From: Devosia insulae DS-56
Lineage (GTDB): Bacteria; Pseudomonadota; Alphaproteobacteria; Rhizobiales; Devosiaceae
DNA: 64,000 bases
Assembly: GCF_000970465.2 (NCBI RefSeq)
Contig: NZ_LAJE02000044.1
Coordinates: 43,428 to 107,427 of the forward strand
Direction: 5' to 3'
The notes under the pieces are model-generated. The model worked only from the letters and a program-made list of their open reading frames with translations, did not search any database and was not told the origin of the DNA. Of the stretch, positions 32,733 to 42,215 are shown piece by piece. Made by a program: the position numbers and the translations under genes. Numbering within the stretch: the first letter of the stretch is position 1; each line of letters opens with the position of its first letter.

Positions 32733-33731
32733 GTGCGCGTTCTGGTTACCGGCAGTGCCGGATTTATCGGCTATCACCTGAGCCTGCGGCTGCTCGCCGA
32801 GGGGCACGAGGTCATCGGGCTCGATGCGCTGACCCCTTATTACGACGTGCGACTCAAGCAGCAGCGGCAGGCGATGCTCGAGGCCAACGCGCGGTTCCTG
32901 GGGGTGAGCGGGCGGCTGGAGGACGAGGCGGCGGTCGATGCGGCGTTCTCGGACGCACCGGAGGTAGTGGTGCATCTCGCGGCGCAGGCCGGGGTGCGCT
33001 ACAGCCTCGAGGCGCCGTTCAGCTACACCGACAGCAATGTGACGGGAACGCTGGCCATCCTCGAAGCGGCGCGCCGTACCCCGCCCAAGCACCTGCTGGT
33101 TGCCTCGTCGAGCTCGGTCTACGGCATGGCAGCGGGGCAGCCGTCGCGCGAGACGGACATGACCGACCGGCCGGTGTCGCTCTATGCGGCGACCAAGAAG
33201 GCCACCGAGGCGATGAGCCATTCCTACGCCCACCTGTTCGGCGTGCCGATCACCTGCCTCAGGTTCTTCACCGTCTACGGGCCGTGGGGCCGCCCGGACA
33301 TGGCGCTGTTCAGGTTTGCCGAAGCGATCGCGGCAGGCGAGCCGATCAGCATTTTCGGCGAAGGCCGGATGCGGCGGGATTTCACCTATGTCGACGATGT
33401 GGTGGCGGCGATCGACCGGCTGATCGGCAAGCCGCCAGTGCTGGGGAAGCCGGTGTCGCCGGCGGACTCCCTGTCGCCGGTGGCGCCCTGGCGGGTGGTG
33501 AACATTGCCGGCGGCCGGCCGGTCGAACTGATGCGGTTCGTCACCGCGATCGAGACGGCGATCGGGCGCGCGGCGACGAAAGAGCTGTTGCCGATGCAAC
33601 CGGGCGACGTGGCCGAGACGGCGGCAGACGTGACGCTGCTGCGGGCGCTGGTGGGCGAGGTGCCGCAGACCGAGGTGGAGGACGGGGTGCGGGCGTTCTG
33701 CGATTGGTTCGGGGGGTGGCGGCCTGACTGA
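32733..33731 (+). CDS. NAD-dependent epimerase/dehydratase, UDP-glucuronate 4-epimerase-like
   Basis: A 332-residue extended SDR. The cofactor motif VTGSAGFIGYHLSLRLL, LDALTPYYDVRLKQQR, HLAAQAGVRYSLEAP, SSSSVYG and the catalytic YAATKKATE (YxxxK) are present, as is RFFTVYGPWGRPDMA. The AQAGVRYS and FTVYGPWGRPDMA motifs are those of nucleotide-sugar 4-epimerases acting on glucuronate. It would make UDP-galacturonate for surface polysaccharide. GTG start at 32733, with GGGAGGGA upstream. Its stop lies at the edge of a family A repeat. Confidence 0.88.
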   Translation: MRVLVTGSAGFIGYHLSLRLLAEGHEVIGLDALTPYYDVRLKQQRQAMLEANARFLGVSGRLEDEAAVDAAFSDAPEVVVHLAAQAGVRYSLEAPFSYTDSNVTGTLAILEAARRTPPKHLLVASSSSVYGMAAGQPSRETDMTDRPVSLYAATKKATEAMSHSYAHLFGVPITCLRFFTVYGPWGRPDMALFRFAEAIAAGEPISIFGEGRMRRDFTYVDDVVAAIDRLIGKPPVLGKPVSPADSLSPVAPWRVVNIAGGRPVELMRFVTAIETAIGRAATKELLPMQPGDVAETAADVTLLRALVGEVPQTEVEDGVRAFCDWFGGWRPD

Positions 33732-33734
33732 TAG

Positions 33735-33860
33735 AGACGGCCCCCTCCCGGCCTCCCCCATGAAGGGGGAGGTGAAGAGTCGAGACTGTGTCTTCGATCG
33801 TGCCTCACGTACCGGCGGGGCACCTCCCCCTTCATGGGGGAGGATGGGAGGGGGCCGTCC
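33735..33860. repeat. dispersed inverted-repeat element, family A copy 2
   Basis: Arms AGACGGCCCCCTCCC and GGGAGGGGGCCGTC enclose a core with GGTGAAGAGTCGAG, TGTCTTCGATCGTGCC and two GGGGGAGGTG/CACCTCCCCC sub-arms. The flanking CTGACTGATAG overlaps the TGA of the epimerase gene immediately upstream. The element lies between two genes on the same strand. The remaining 129 bases up to the next start hold no clear feature. Confidence 0.85.
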
Positions 33861-33989
33861 GCTTCCGTTGATCCAACCGAACGGAAAATCGCTTGAGTGC
33901 TAACGACTCGGGGCATCTGACATGTTAGGGACAAGTATTCGTTTCTGATCGGCACCCGCCGATCCCTTGAGCATTCCCGGATTCCCAAA

Positions 33990-35195
33990 TTGACGGCCAC
34001 AGCTTCGGCACCGGCGACCTCCATCGCCAGCAAGACCACGCTCTCGATCATCATCGCAGTGTCGGTCTGCCACCTGATCAACGACACCATGCAATCGCTG
34101 CTGTCGGCGATCTACCCGATCCTCAAGGAGAGCTACGGGCTCGACTATGTGCAGATCGGGCTGTTGACGCTGACCTTCCAGTGCACGGCCTCGCTGCTGC
34201 AGCCGGCGATCGGCATGTATACCGACAAGCGCCCCCTGCCCTTCTCGCTGCCGGTCGGCATGGCCTCGAGCCTGATTGGGCTGCTGATCCTGGGCTTTGC
34301 GCAGAGCTACTGGCTGCTGCTGGTCGGCTCGGCCTTTGTCGGGCTGGGCTCGGCGATCTTCCATCCTGAGAGTTCGCGCGTGGCGCGGCTGGCGTCGGGC
34401 GGCCGGCATGGCCTCGCGCAATCGCTGTTCCAGGTGGGCGGCAATGTCGGCTCGGCCATCGGGCCGCTGCTGGCGGCGTTCATCGTCCTGCCGCGCGGGC
34501 AAGCAAGCGTTGCCTGGTTCGCGGTGGGCTCGCTGGTCGGCATCTTCATCCTGACGCGGGTCGGCATGTGGTACGCGGCGCATCGTAAAGCCAATGCCGG
34601 CAAGGCACCGGTGAGCACCGCGCTCTTGTTCGACAAGCGTACCACCGCCATTGCGCTCACCGTGCTGACGGTGCTGACGCTGACCAAGAACGCCTACATG
34701 GCGGGGCTTTCGAGCTATTACACGTTCTTCCTGATCGACAAGTTCCAGGTCGGCGTGCAGGACGCGCAGCTGTTGCTGTTCGTCTATCTCGGCGCTTCGG
34801 CGGTCGGGGTGTTCCTGGGCGGGCCGATCGGCGACCGTTTCGGCGCCAAGTTCGTGATCTGGTTCTCGATCCTCGGGGTGCTGCCGTTCACCTTGGCCCT
34901 GCCCTATGCCGACCTCACCTGGACGGTGATCCTGACGGTGCTGATCGGGCTGATCTTTTCGTCGGCGTTCTCGGCCATCGTGGTGTTCGCGCAGGAGCTG
35001 CTGCCGGGCCGGGTCGGGATGATCGCCGGCATCTTCTTCGGCTTCGCCTTCGGCGCCGGCGGCATCGCCGCCGCGGCGCTCGGCGCATTGGCGGACGTCG
35101 CCGGCATCCAGTACGTGTTCTGGCTCTGCTCGTTCATGCCACTGGCCGGGCTACTGACGGTGTTCTTGCCCGAGATGCAGCACAAGGTGCGGTGA
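33990..35195 (+). CDS. fsr: MFS transporter, fosmidomycin-resistance (Fsr) type
   Basis: A 401-residue 12-helix MFS protein. SVCHLINDTMQSLLSAIYPILK, the QIGLLTLTFQCTASLLQPAIG stretch, GLGSAIFHPESSRVARLASGGRHGLAQSLFQVGGNVG and QVGVQDAQLLLF are hallmark Fsr segments. It exports fosmidomycin and perhaps other toxic anions. No ATG is in frame near the start; an in-frame TGA is at 33918, so the best start is TTG at 33990, which has a poor ribosome-binding site. It is convergent with the lactonase gene across a repeat. Confidence 0.9.
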   Translation: MTATASAPATSIASKTTLSIIIAVSVCHLINDTMQSLLSAIYPILKESYGLDYVQIGLLTLTFQCTASLLQPAIGMYTDKRPLPFSLPVGMASSLIGLLILGFAQSYWLLLVGSAFVGLGSAIFHPESSRVARLASGGRHGLAQSLFQVGGNVGSAIGPLLAAFIVLPRGQASVAWFAVGSLVGIFILTRVGMWYAAHRKANAGKAPVSTALLFDKRTTAIALTVLTVLTLTKNAYMAGLSSYYTFFLIDKFQVGVQDAQLLLFVYLGASAVGVFLGGPIGDRFGAKFVIWFSILGVLPFTLALPYADLTWTVILTVLIGLIFSSAFSAIVVFAQELLPGRVGMIAGIFFGFAFGAGGIAAAALGALADVAGIQYVFWLCSFMPLAGLLTVFLPEMQHKVR

Positions 35196-35214
35196 GGGGG
35201 TGGACTGCTGCGGC

Positions 35215-35340
35215 AGACGGCCCCCTCCCATCCTCCCCCATGAAGGGGGAGGTGCTCCGCCGGTGTGCTTGGCACGATCGCAGACAGCCTCGACTCTTCA
35301 CCTCCCCCTTCATGGGGGAGGCCGGGAGGGGGCCGTCTCT
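35215..35340. repeat. dispersed inverted-repeat element, family A copy 3 (inverted)
   Basis: Same arms as the other family A copies, but the core reads in the opposite direction (CGACTCTTCACCTCC at the right). It fills the gap between the convergent fsr and lactonase genes. The right flank TCTCTCAGTCAG supplies the TGA stop of the minus-strand lactonase gene. Confidence 0.85.
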
Positions 35341-35345
35341 CTCAG

Positions 35346-36359
35346 TCAGATCTGTAGCAGCGCCACCGGTTTCTGCAGCTTGAACACCTTGCCGGTCGCA
35401 CTGAGCGTGCCATCGGCCGCCACGTCGAACACCACCAGATCCTCACTCTCCTGGTTGGCGACGATCAGGTGCTTTTCCAGCAGCAGGAAGAAGCGGGGCC
35501 AGTTGCCGCCGCACGAAATGTTCTGCTTGAGGCTGATCTTGCCGTCGGTCGCGATGGCGAAGGCAGTGATCGAGTTGTGGCCGCGGTTCGAAACATAGAG
35601 CACGGTGCCCGTGGCGTTGATCTGGATATGGGCGCCGGTGGACTCGCCCTTGAAGTCGGCGGGAAGGGCCGAAAGGGTGTCGAGCTCGGTGAGCTTGCCG
35701 CCCGCTTCGCGGGCCAGCGCGGTGACCGTCTCAGCATATTCGGTGAACAGGTAGGCGAACTTGCCGTTGGGGTGGAAGGCCAGGTGACGCGGGCCGGCGC
35801 CCTTGGGGGTGGCGAACGCCGTCTCGGGACCGCCGACGAAATTGCCGGCTTCGTAGCGGACGCTGCGCACTTCATCGTGGCCGAGATCGACCACGTAGAG
35901 CCGATCGGCTTCCGGTGACCACTGGGTCCAGTGGGCGTGGCCCTTGTCATGGGCGTGTGCGCTGCGCAGCACCGTGGGGTCGGCCTTGAGCGCACCGGTC
36001 GCCGCATCGATCGAGAACACCGGGGTCGAGTCGTCGCCGTAGTTGGCGACGGCGAGCTTGGTGCCCTTGGGGCTGATGCGCAGGTAGCAGGGATATTTCG
36101 CGCCGGTCGACTGGTAGCCGAGCGGGGTGGCGGTGCTGTTATCGGTGGCGAGGCTGAAGGCGCCGGCCTGCTCGGCCATCTCGTTGGTGACATAGACGGT
36201 GCGGGACGAAGGCGCAAAGGCGATCCACGAGACGTCGGGTGTGCCAGGGAAGCTGCGAGTGAGCTCGATATCGCCGCTGGCGGTGTCGAAGCTCAAGAGC
36301 TTCAGGCCTTCGCCATTGGGGCCGGTATAGGAGCCGGACAGCAGGTTGAGCTTGGACAT
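35346..36359 (-). CDS. pgl: 6-phosphogluconolactonase-type beta-propeller
   Basis: A 337-residue seven-bladed propeller of the YbhE/lactonase family. LLSGSYTGPNGEGLKLLSFD, the repeated S-x-x-T-x-x-x-N blades, YLFTEYAETVTAL and GAHIQINATGTVLYVSNRGHNSI are the family motifs. It hydrolyses sugar lactones in the cytoplasm. The ATG at 36359 follows GAGGAGG. It is downstream of a sugar operon on the same strand and would open a lactone formed by the Gfo/Idh/MocA dehydrogenase, but a repeat and 206 bases separate it from that operon. Confidence 0.9.
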   Translation of the reverse strand: MSKLNLLSGSYTGPNGEGLKLLSFDTASGDIELTRSFPGTPDVSWIAFAPSSRTVYVTNEMAEQAGAFSLATDNSTATPLGYQSTGAKYPCYLRISPKGTKLAVANYGDDSTPVFSIDAATGALKADPTVLRSAHAHDKGHAHWTQWSPEADRLYVVDLGHDEVRSVRYEAGNFVGGPETAFATPKGAGPRHLAFHPNGKFAYLFTEYAETVTALAREAGGKLTELDTLSALPADFKGESTGAHIQINATGTVLYVSNRGHNSITAFAIATDGKISLKQNISCGGNWPRFFLLLEKHLIVANQESEDLVVFDVAADGTLSATGKVFKLQKPVALLQI

Positions 36360-36423
36360 ACGCAATTCCTCCTCGGTAAGCCGGGCGGAAGTGTTAGGGG
36401 AGTCACGGGGTTATGGCTAGGTG

Positions 36424-36569
36424 CTGACTGACAGAGACGGCCCCCTCCCGGCCTCCCCATAAAGGGGGAGGTGAAGAGTCGAGGCGCTGTCTTCGATCGT
36501 GCCAATCACTCGATGCGGCACCTCCCCCTTTATGGGGGAGGATGGGAGGGGGCCGTCTCTATCAGTCAG
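36424..36569. repeat. dispersed inverted-repeat element, family A copy 4
   Basis: This copy shows the longest arms: CTGACTGACAGAGACGG with CCCCCTCCC at the left and the matching GGGAGGGGGCCGTCTCTATCAGTCAG at the right. The right end contains the TGA stop (36566-36568) of the minus-strand epimerase gene. It separates that gene from the lactonase. Confidence 0.85.
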
Positions 36570-37417
36570 TGTGCCCGGTCCCAGCCCTCGCGCATCAGCC
36601 TGAACCCCTTCTCGTAGACCTCCGCCTCACTGGCGAACAGCGGGCGCCAGATCTTGGTGGCCGCTGCAAGGTCGGGCAGCGCAGAGCCGAAAGCTTCAAT
36701 GGTCATCCAGCCGTCGTAGCCGGCCCGCTTCAGGGCATTGAACACCGACTGGAAATCGATGTGGCCGGCGCCGGGGACGCCGCGGTTATTCTCGGAAATG
36801 TGGACGTGGTTGATCTCTTTGATCGTCGCCGGGATCACCTCGGTGATCGAGTTCTCTTCGATGTTGAAGTGGAAGGTATCGTAGAGATAGCCGTAGTTCG
36901 GCTCGTCGACGGCCCGCACCAGCTCAGCGGCCTGGGCGGCCGAATTGAGGAAGTAGCACTCGAAGCGGTTGAGCGGCTCGACCGAGAGGGCGACGCCGTG
37001 CTTCGCGGCGTATTGCGCCGCCTGTTTGTGGATATCGCGGACTCGGGACTTTTCGTCCGCGGTGGCGCCGCGGCCGCTGAACTCGCCGAGCGGCTGATGG
37101 AACGGGCCGGCGGCGAGGGTGCCGCCCAGCGCCGCGGTGCAATCGGTCAACCAGTTGAGGTGGCTGAGGGCGCCGGCGCGTTCGCCGAGATCGGGTGAGA
37201 CGGCGGATTTGCCACCGCCGGGCATCACGCCGATGCCGGTGGCGCCCAACCCGAGATCGCGCAGGCGACGGCCGAGCTTTTCGTAGTGATCGGGTGTGCC
37301 CTCGAACATCGGGACCTCGACACCATCATAGCCCACGGCCTTGAGGCGCTCGATGATCGGCCAATGTTCGTCGGTGACGTGGGTGGTCCAGAGCAGCAGG
37401 TTGAAGCCGAGTTTCAT
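36566..37417 (-). CDS. Sugar isomerase/epimerase, ketose 3-epimerase-like TIM barrel
   Basis: A 283-residue TIM barrel of the xylose-isomerase-like superfamily. Likely metal ligands are Glu in ALSVEPLNRFECYF, Asp in YGYLYDTFHFN, His in NHVHISENN and Glu in GWMTIEAFG, the pattern of D-tagatose/D-psicose 3-epimerases. It follows the Gfo/Idh/MocA gene on the same strand. With it and the second barrel at 38949 it probably acts on the imported sugar after oxidation. The stop lies within a repeat arm. Confidence 0.88.
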   Translation of the reverse strand: MKLGFNLLLWTTHVTDEHWPIIERLKAVGYDGVEVPMFEGTPDHYEKLGRRLRDLGLGATGIGVMPGGGKSAVSPDLGERAGALSHLNWLTDCTAALGGTLAAGPFHQPLGEFSGRGATADEKSRVRDIHKQAAQYAAKHGVALSVEPLNRFECYFLNSAAQAAELVRAVDEPNYGYLYDTFHFNIEENSITEVIPATIKEINHVHISENNRGVPGAGHIDFQSVFNALKRAGYDGWMTIEAFGSALPDLAAATKIWRPLFASEAEVYEKGFRLMREGWDRAH

Positions 37418-37440
37418 TCGATAGTTCCGTTTGCTTGGCT

Positions 37441-37572
37441 ACCCCTCACCCCAACCCTCTCCCCAGAGGGGCGAGGGGGCGGGGTGGCGCAGCCGGTTGT
37501 TCCAACAAACCTCTGATTGGCGGCTCCATCGCCCCCTCGCCCCTCTGGGGAGAGGGCCGGGGTGAGGGGCGC
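37441..37572. repeat. dispersed inverted-repeat element, family B copy 2
   Basis: Arms ACCCCTCACCCCAACCCTCT and CCGGGGTGAGGGG, with inner arms CTCTCCCCAGAGGGGCGAGG and CCTCGCCCCTCTGGGGAGAG. It lies between the epimerase start and the dehydrogenase stop, inside the operon. Confidence 0.8.
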
Positions 37573-37585
37573 CAAGCGCACCCGG

Positions 37586-38719
37586 CTACAAGTTCACCCA
37601 GCTGCCCGACTTACCCGAGCTGATGATGGCGTCGCAGAGCTTGTTGGTCGCCAACGCATCCCTGAATGTTGGCGCTGCCGGTTTGCCAGTCTTCAGGCCC
37701 TCGAGGAAATCGGCGGCAGTGTGGGTAAAACTGTGCTCGAAGCCGATGACCAGGCCGGGGACCCACCATTTGCCGAGATAGGGGTGGTCGCCGTCGGTGA
37801 CGAGGATGTTGGTCCAGCCGCGCAGCCGCCCTTCGGTGGAGTGGTCGAACCACTGCACGCGGTTCATGTCGTGCAGGTCCCAGGCGAGTGAGCCCTTCTC
37901 GCCGTTGATCTCCAGCGTATAGGCGGCCTTGTGGCCGCGGGCATAGCGGGTCGATTCGAAGGTGCCGAGCGCGCCATTGCTGAAGCGGGTCAGCACCGCG
38001 GCGGCGTCATCAATGCCGACGGTCTGCTTCTTGCCGGTGTCGGCGTGGGTGCGCTCCTTGACGAAGGTCTCGGTCATGGCGGTGAGCGAGGAAATGTCGC
38101 CGTTGATCCACAGCGCGCTGTCGAGGCAATGCGCCAGGAGGTCGCCGGTGACACCGGAGCCGGCGGCGTCGACATCGACCCGCCAGGTGCCCTGCCCGCC
38201 CTGCGGCACATCGGGCGAAATGGTCCAATCCTGCAGGAACTTGGCACGGTAGTGGAAGATGCGACCGAGCTTGCCCTCGTCGACCAGTTGCTTGATCAGC
38301 GTGACGGCGGGGACGCGACGATAATTGTACCAGACGAGGTTGGGGACGCCGGCCTTTTCGACCGCATCGACCATCGGCTGGCCCTCGGCGGCGGTGCGGG
38401 CCAAAGGCTTTTCGGTCAGTACCATCTTGCCGGCCTGAGCTGCGGCGATAGCGATCTCGGCGTGGAGGTCGTTGGGCACGCAGATATCGATGGCGTCGAT
38501 ATCGCGGCGCTCGATCAGGGCGCGCCAATCATGCTCGACGCTCTCATAGCCCCACTGCTCGGCAAAACGGCGCACCTTGCTGTCATTGCGTGCTGCGACG
38601 GCCTTCAGCACCGGGTGGTAGCCGGTATCGAAGAAATGGCTGACGGAAGCCCAGGCGTGCGAATGGCAGCGGGCCATGAAGCCGTAGCCGACCATGCCGA
38701 TATTGAGTTGTTTGGTCAT
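37586..38719 (-). CDS. Gfo/Idh/MocA family oxidoreductase
   Basis: A 377-residue sugar dehydrogenase. The Rossmann N-terminus is [20 protein letters not shown]; the EKPLART motif with the catalytic Lys follows, along with YNYRRVPA and the substrate-domain pattern [12 protein letters not shown], where the His would be catalytic. Members oxidise one sugar hydroxyl to a ketone with NAD(P) (glucose, inositol, levoglucosan, disaccharides). The ATG at 38719 has AGGAACACTCC upstream. Position between two TIM-barrel genes suggests a 3-keto-sugar step. Confidence 0.92.
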   Translation of the reverse strand: MTKQLNIGMVGYGFMARCHSHAWASVSHFFDTGYHPVLKAVAARNDSKVRRFAEQWGYESVEHDWRALIERRDIDAIDICVPNDLHAEIAIAAAQAGKMVLTEKPLARTAAEGQPMVDAVEKAGVPNLVWYNYRRVPAVTLIKQLVDEGKLGRIFHYRAKFLQDWTISPDVPQGGQGTWRVDVDAAGSGVTGDLLAHCLDSALWINGDISSLTAMTETFVKERTHADTGKKQTVGIDDAAAVLTRFSNGALGTFESTRYARGHKAAYTLEINGEKGSLAWDLHDMNRVQWFDHSTEGRLRGWTNILVTDGDHPYLGKWWVPGLVIGFEHSFTHTAADFLEGLKTGKPAAPTFRDALATNKLCDAIISSGKSGSWVNL

Positions 38720-38757
38720 TGGAGTGTTCCTGACGCAAGATGGCCACAACCACCGCA

Positions 38758-38840
38758 GTCATTCCCGCGAAAGCGGGAACCTCTGTTTTGGTGTGCGCCG
38801 AGATATCCCAAACGGAGGTTCCCGCTTTCGCGGGAATGAC
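38758..38840. repeat. dispersed palindromic element, family C copy 2
   Basis: Arms GTCATTCCCGCGAAAGCGGG and CCCGCTTTCGCGGGAATGAC, the 20-base perfect inverted pair of this family. A second partial palindrome (GTCCCGGCCTTCGCCGGGATGAC, about 38888-38911) follows, so the 229-base gap between the TIM barrel and dehydrogenase genes is mostly repeat. Confidence 0.9.
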
Positions 38841-38948
38841 TCCGTGCGGGAGGATACATGAAAGCCACCCGTGACATCTCAGGATGGGTCCCGGCCTTCG
38901 CCGGGATGACATCGTGGTGGAGGCGGGTGTGGCGCAAAGCTGGACCGC

Positions 38949-39998
38949 CTATTCCCGCCAGCCGTGCGCGTCGCGGACTTTGAGCATGGCGCCGAGGACC
39001 TTGTTCCAGGTTTCCTGCTGCTCCATTACGGCGTTGGGGAACATGCAGCCGTCCCAGCAGATGTGGCGCATCTTCCTGGTCAGCTCGCCCCTGTCGTCGC
39101 GCAGCCAGTAGCCGGCGTGCTTCACGACATCGAGCCGGCCATTGGGGTCGTCGATCTGACAGTGGCGCCCGGTCTTTTCGTGGTCGCCGGAACCGAAGGT
39201 GGTGCCGTCATTCTGGGCGACGTGGAAATCCAACGTCCAGGGGCGGAGCGCGTCAGCCACCTGGTGATAGGCGGCATCGAGCGCTGCTTTGTCGCTCCAT
39301 TGGAAATCCTTGGCGAGGATGCGGTCCTTTTCGGCATTGGCGCCGAGAACGAACAGCATCGAGTGCGCCATGTCGGCCTGGTAGCCGACGACGCCCGGCA
39401 TGTTGACCAGCTCGAGCAGTTTCACGTTCTCGCGCCAGGAGTGCATGCCGCCCCAGCAGATCTCGCCCTCGGCAACGATGTACTCGCCATAGTGCTGGGC
39501 AATGCGGCCGGCCTCGCGGAAGGTGTCGGCGATCTTGTTGGTGTTCCCTACGGGGTCGGTATCCCAGGCTTCGACGCCGGTGGAGCTGTCGACACGGACG
39601 CCGCCGGTGGGACGGATACCGATCTCACGCATCTGCTGGCCGATCTTGCAGGCCTTCTCGACCTGGGTAAGGAAGCGCTTGACGTCATCGGCGTCGCCCA
39701 TGGCGGAGCCGCCGCCGGCGCCGCCCCAGATCGGCGCGACGAAGCTACCGACTTTGAGGCCGAAGCTGCCGATATGGTCGGCCATCCGCTTCACATCGTC
39801 CTTCGATGAATCGATCGAGATGTGCGGATCGGCGAGCCACAGGTCGACGCCGTCGAACTTCTGCCCGTCGACCTCGGCATTGGCCGTAAGCTTCAGCAGC
39901 GTATCGAGGGGGATGATCGGCTCGGCGCCGGGAGCGCCCTTGCCGACCACGCCGGGCCAGGTGGCGTTGTGGAGTTTCGGGTAGTTATTGGATGCCAT
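38949..39998 (-). CDS. Sugar phosphate isomerase/epimerase-like TIM barrel
   Basis: A 349-residue protein of the AP-endonuclease-2-like TIM-barrel fold. YPKLHNATWPGVVGKG begins it; IVAEGEICWGGMHSW (Glu), GYQADMAHSMLF (Asp and His), and DFHVAQNDGTTFGSGDHEKTGRHC (His ligands) would hold the metal. The long insertions distinguish it from the other barrel at 36566. The family often acts on oxidised sugars next to Gfo/Idh/MocA enzymes, either isomerising or cleaving them. It lies 38 bases after the ATPase gene, on the same strand. Confidence 0.85.
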   Translation of the reverse strand: MASNNYPKLHNATWPGVVGKGAPGAEPIIPLDTLLKLTANAEVDGQKFDGVDLWLADPHISIDSSKDDVKRMADHIGSFGLKVGSFVAPIWGGAGGGSAMGDADDVKRFLTQVEKACKIGQQMREIGIRPTGGVRVDSSTGVEAWDTDPVGNTNKIADTFREAGRIAQHYGEYIVAEGEICWGGMHSWRENVKLLELVNMPGVVGYQADMAHSMLFVLGANAEKDRILAKDFQWSDKAALDAAYHQVADALRPWTLDFHVAQNDGTTFGSGDHEKTGRHCQIDDPNGRLDVVKHAGYWLRDDRGELTRKMRHICWDGCMFPNAVMEQQETWNKVLGAMLKVRDAHGWRE

Positions 39999-40036
39999 GA
40001 TCCCCCTCCCCTGGGGTCTAAAGTCTCAAAACAAAA

Positions 40037-41107
40037 CTAGGCCGCCTGCCCCCTGAGGTTCAGGCCGGTTTTGGCGTCGAACAGCATCACCTTGTCGGGG
40101 TTCCAGCTGAAGCGCACGGCTTCCTCGACCTTGACCTCGACACGGGCCGGCACGGCAGCGCGCATCAGGTTGTCGCCGACGCGCAGGGTGACGATCTTTT
40201 CGATGCCGTGGTTCTCGACGTCGTGGATGCGCGCCTCGTTCGGGGCGCCGGCGGCGACCTCGACATCTTCCGGACGGATGCCGAAGGTGACCGGCCCTTC
40301 GACCGCGGCACTGCGGGTGATCGGCATCTGAAACGCCTGCGCGACACTTGCCACATCGCCGGCAAGGCTGCCCGGCAGCAGGTTGATGGCGGGCGAGCCG
40401 ACAAAACTCGCGACGAACGTGTCGCGCGGGTTGGTGTAGACATCGCGCGGGGTGCCGACTTGGACGATCCTGCCTTTGTTGAGCACCGCGATACGGTCGC
40501 CCATGGTCATCGCCTCCACCTGGTCGTGGGTGACGAAGATGAAGGTGGCGCCGAGCCGCATCTGCAGGTCCTTGAGCTCGGAGCGTAGCGACTCGCGCAG
40601 TTTGGCGTCGAGGGCGGAAAGCGGCTCGTCCATCAGGAAGACCTGCGGCTCGCGCACGATGGCCCGCCCGATGGAAACACGCTGCATTTCGCCACCGGAA
40701 AGGCGATCGGTCTTGCGATCGAGCAGGTGGGTGATGCGCAGGGTCTTACTGGCATAGTCAATGCGCTTGTCGATATCGGCTTCGCTCAGCTTGCGAATGC
40801 GGGAACGCAGCGGGAAGGCCAGGTTGTCGCGCACGGTAAGGCGCGGATAGAGCGAATATTGCTGCAGCACCAAAGCCACGTCGCGCTCTGCCGGCCCCCA
40901 GTCGTTGACGTTGACCTGATTGATGTGGATGACGCCTTCGGTCGGCTTTTCGAGCCCGGCGATCATCCTCAGCGTCGTGGTCTTGCCGGCGCCGGTGGGC
41001 CCGAGCAGGACGAAGAACTCGCCATCGGCGACGTCGAGATCGAGCTTATCGACCGCGACGTGCGGGCCGAAGGACTTGGTGATGTTTTCGAGGCGGATGC
41101 GGGCCAT
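40037..41107 (-). CDS. Sugar ABC transporter ATP-binding protein (second copy)
   Basis: A 356-residue MalK/UgpC-type ATPase. The Walker A is LGPTGAGKTTTLRM, the signature LSGGEMQRVSIGRA and the Walker B FLMDEPLSALDAKLRE; a C-terminal TOBE-like regulatory domain follows (about residues 235-356). It starts one base after the stop of a second, different ATPase gene. Two distinct ATPases would make a heterodimeric motor, as in the rhizobial glycerol importer GlpSTPQV. Confidence 0.92.
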   Translation of the reverse strand: MARIRLENITKSFGPHVAVDKLDLDVADGEFFVLLGPTGAGKTTTLRMIAGLEKPTEGVIHINQVNVNDWGPAERDVALVLQQYSLYPRLTVRDNLAFPLRSRIRKLSEADIDKRIDYASKTLRITHLLDRKTDRLSGGEMQRVSIGRAIVREPQVFLMDEPLSALDAKLRESLRSELKDLQMRLGATFIFVTHDQVEAMTMGDRIAVLNKGRIVQVGTPRDVYTNPRDTFVASFVGSPAINLLPGSLAGDVASVAQAFQMPITRSAAVEGPVTFGIRPEDVEVAAGAPNEARIHDVENHGIEKIVTLRVGDNLMRAAVPARVEVKVEEAVRFSWNPDKVMLFDAKTGLNLRGQAA

Positions 41108-41108
41108 G

Positions 41109-42215
41109 TCAGTTGCCTAGCCGGATGCCGAGCGAGGCGCCCGAGCGGGTATCGAAGAAATGCGCCTGAGCGGGATCGATGCGGGCGAACACGGTGGCGC
41201 CGGGCTTGTCGACGTAGCCGGAGCTGGTGCGGGCGCGCAGGGTCTTTTCGCCGAACTTCAGATCGACGATGTCGAAACCGCCGAAGGGCTGGATGATATG
41301 GGCTTCGGCCGGACGATAGCCCGGTTTGTCGTCGCGGCTGACGATGACCCCTTCCGGGCGGACGCCGAGCGAGAGATCGGGAGCGGCCTGCTTCTGCTCC
41401 AACATGCCGAGCAGTTCGCGCGGCAGGTCGAAGCTCGCGTCATCCAGCGCAATGCGGGCGTTGCCGTCGGCCTCGCTGACCTTGGTGGCGGCGATGTTCA
41501 TCACCGGCGAGCCGATGAACTGGGCGACGAACAGGTTGGCCGGATAGAGGTAGACCTCGGTGGGGGTGCCGACCTGCTGCAGCACGCCATCGTTCATCAC
41601 CACGATGCGGTCGGCCAGCGACATGGCCTCGACCTGGTCGTGGGTGACATAGATCGAGGTCGAGCCGTTCTCGTAGTGCAGGCGTTTCAGCTCGATGCGC
41701 ATGGTTTCGCGGAGCTTGGCATCGAGCGAGCCGATCGGCTCGTCGAGCAGCAGCGCCTTGGGGCGGCGCACCAGGGCGCGGCCGATGGCGACGCGCTGCA
41801 TGTCGCCGCCGGACAGTGCCGACGGGCGGGCGTTCAAGAGGTGCAGGATGCCGAGCGACTTGCCGACCGAGCGCACGGTGCGATCGACCACATCCTTGGC
41901 GGTGCCGACGGCGCGCAGCGGAAAGGCCAGGTTCTCGAAGACGGTGAAGTGCGGGTAGAGCGCGTAGTTCTGGAACACGAAGGCGATGTCGCGGTCGGCG
42001 GCGCGGAGGCCCTGGATCGGCTTGCCGTCGAGGAGGATATCGCCCGAGTCGATTTCCTCGAGGCCGGCAATGGCGCGCAGCGTCGTGGTCTTGCCGCAGC
42101 CGGAGGGGCCGAGGAAAACCACGAACTCCTTGTCCTTGACGGTCAGGTTCACGTCCTTGATGACGTGGACGGGGCCGAAATGCTTTTCGATGTGCCTCAG
42201 TTCGATCTCAGCCAT
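41109..42215 (-). CDS. Sugar ABC transporter ATP-binding protein (first copy)
   Basis: A 368-residue MalK/UgpC-type ATPase. Walker A LGPSGCGKTTTLRAIAG, signature ALSGGDMQRVAIGRALVRRP and Walker B LLLDEPIGSLDAKLRE are intact; the C-terminal TOBE domain runs from about residue 240. The ATG at 42215 (MAEIELRHIEKHFGP) overlaps the end of the small membrane-protein gene by 8 bases. It pairs with the ATPase at 40037. Confidence 0.92.
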   Translation of the reverse strand: MAEIELRHIEKHFGPVHVIKDVNLTVKDKEFVVFLGPSGCGKTTTLRAIAGLEEIDSGDILLDGKPIQGLRAADRDIAFVFQNYALYPHFTVFENLAFPLRAVGTAKDVVDRTVRSVGKSLGILHLLNARPSALSGGDMQRVAIGRALVRRPKALLLDEPIGSLDAKLRETMRIELKRLHYENGSTSIYVTHDQVEAMSLADRIVVMNDGVLQQVGTPTEVYLYPANLFVAQFIGSPVMNIAATKVSEADGNARIALDDASFDLPRELLGMLEQKQAAPDLSLGVRPEGVIVSRDDKPGYRPAEAHIIQPFGGFDIVDLKFGEKTLRARTSSGYVDKPGATVFARIDPAQAHFFDTRSGASLGIRLGN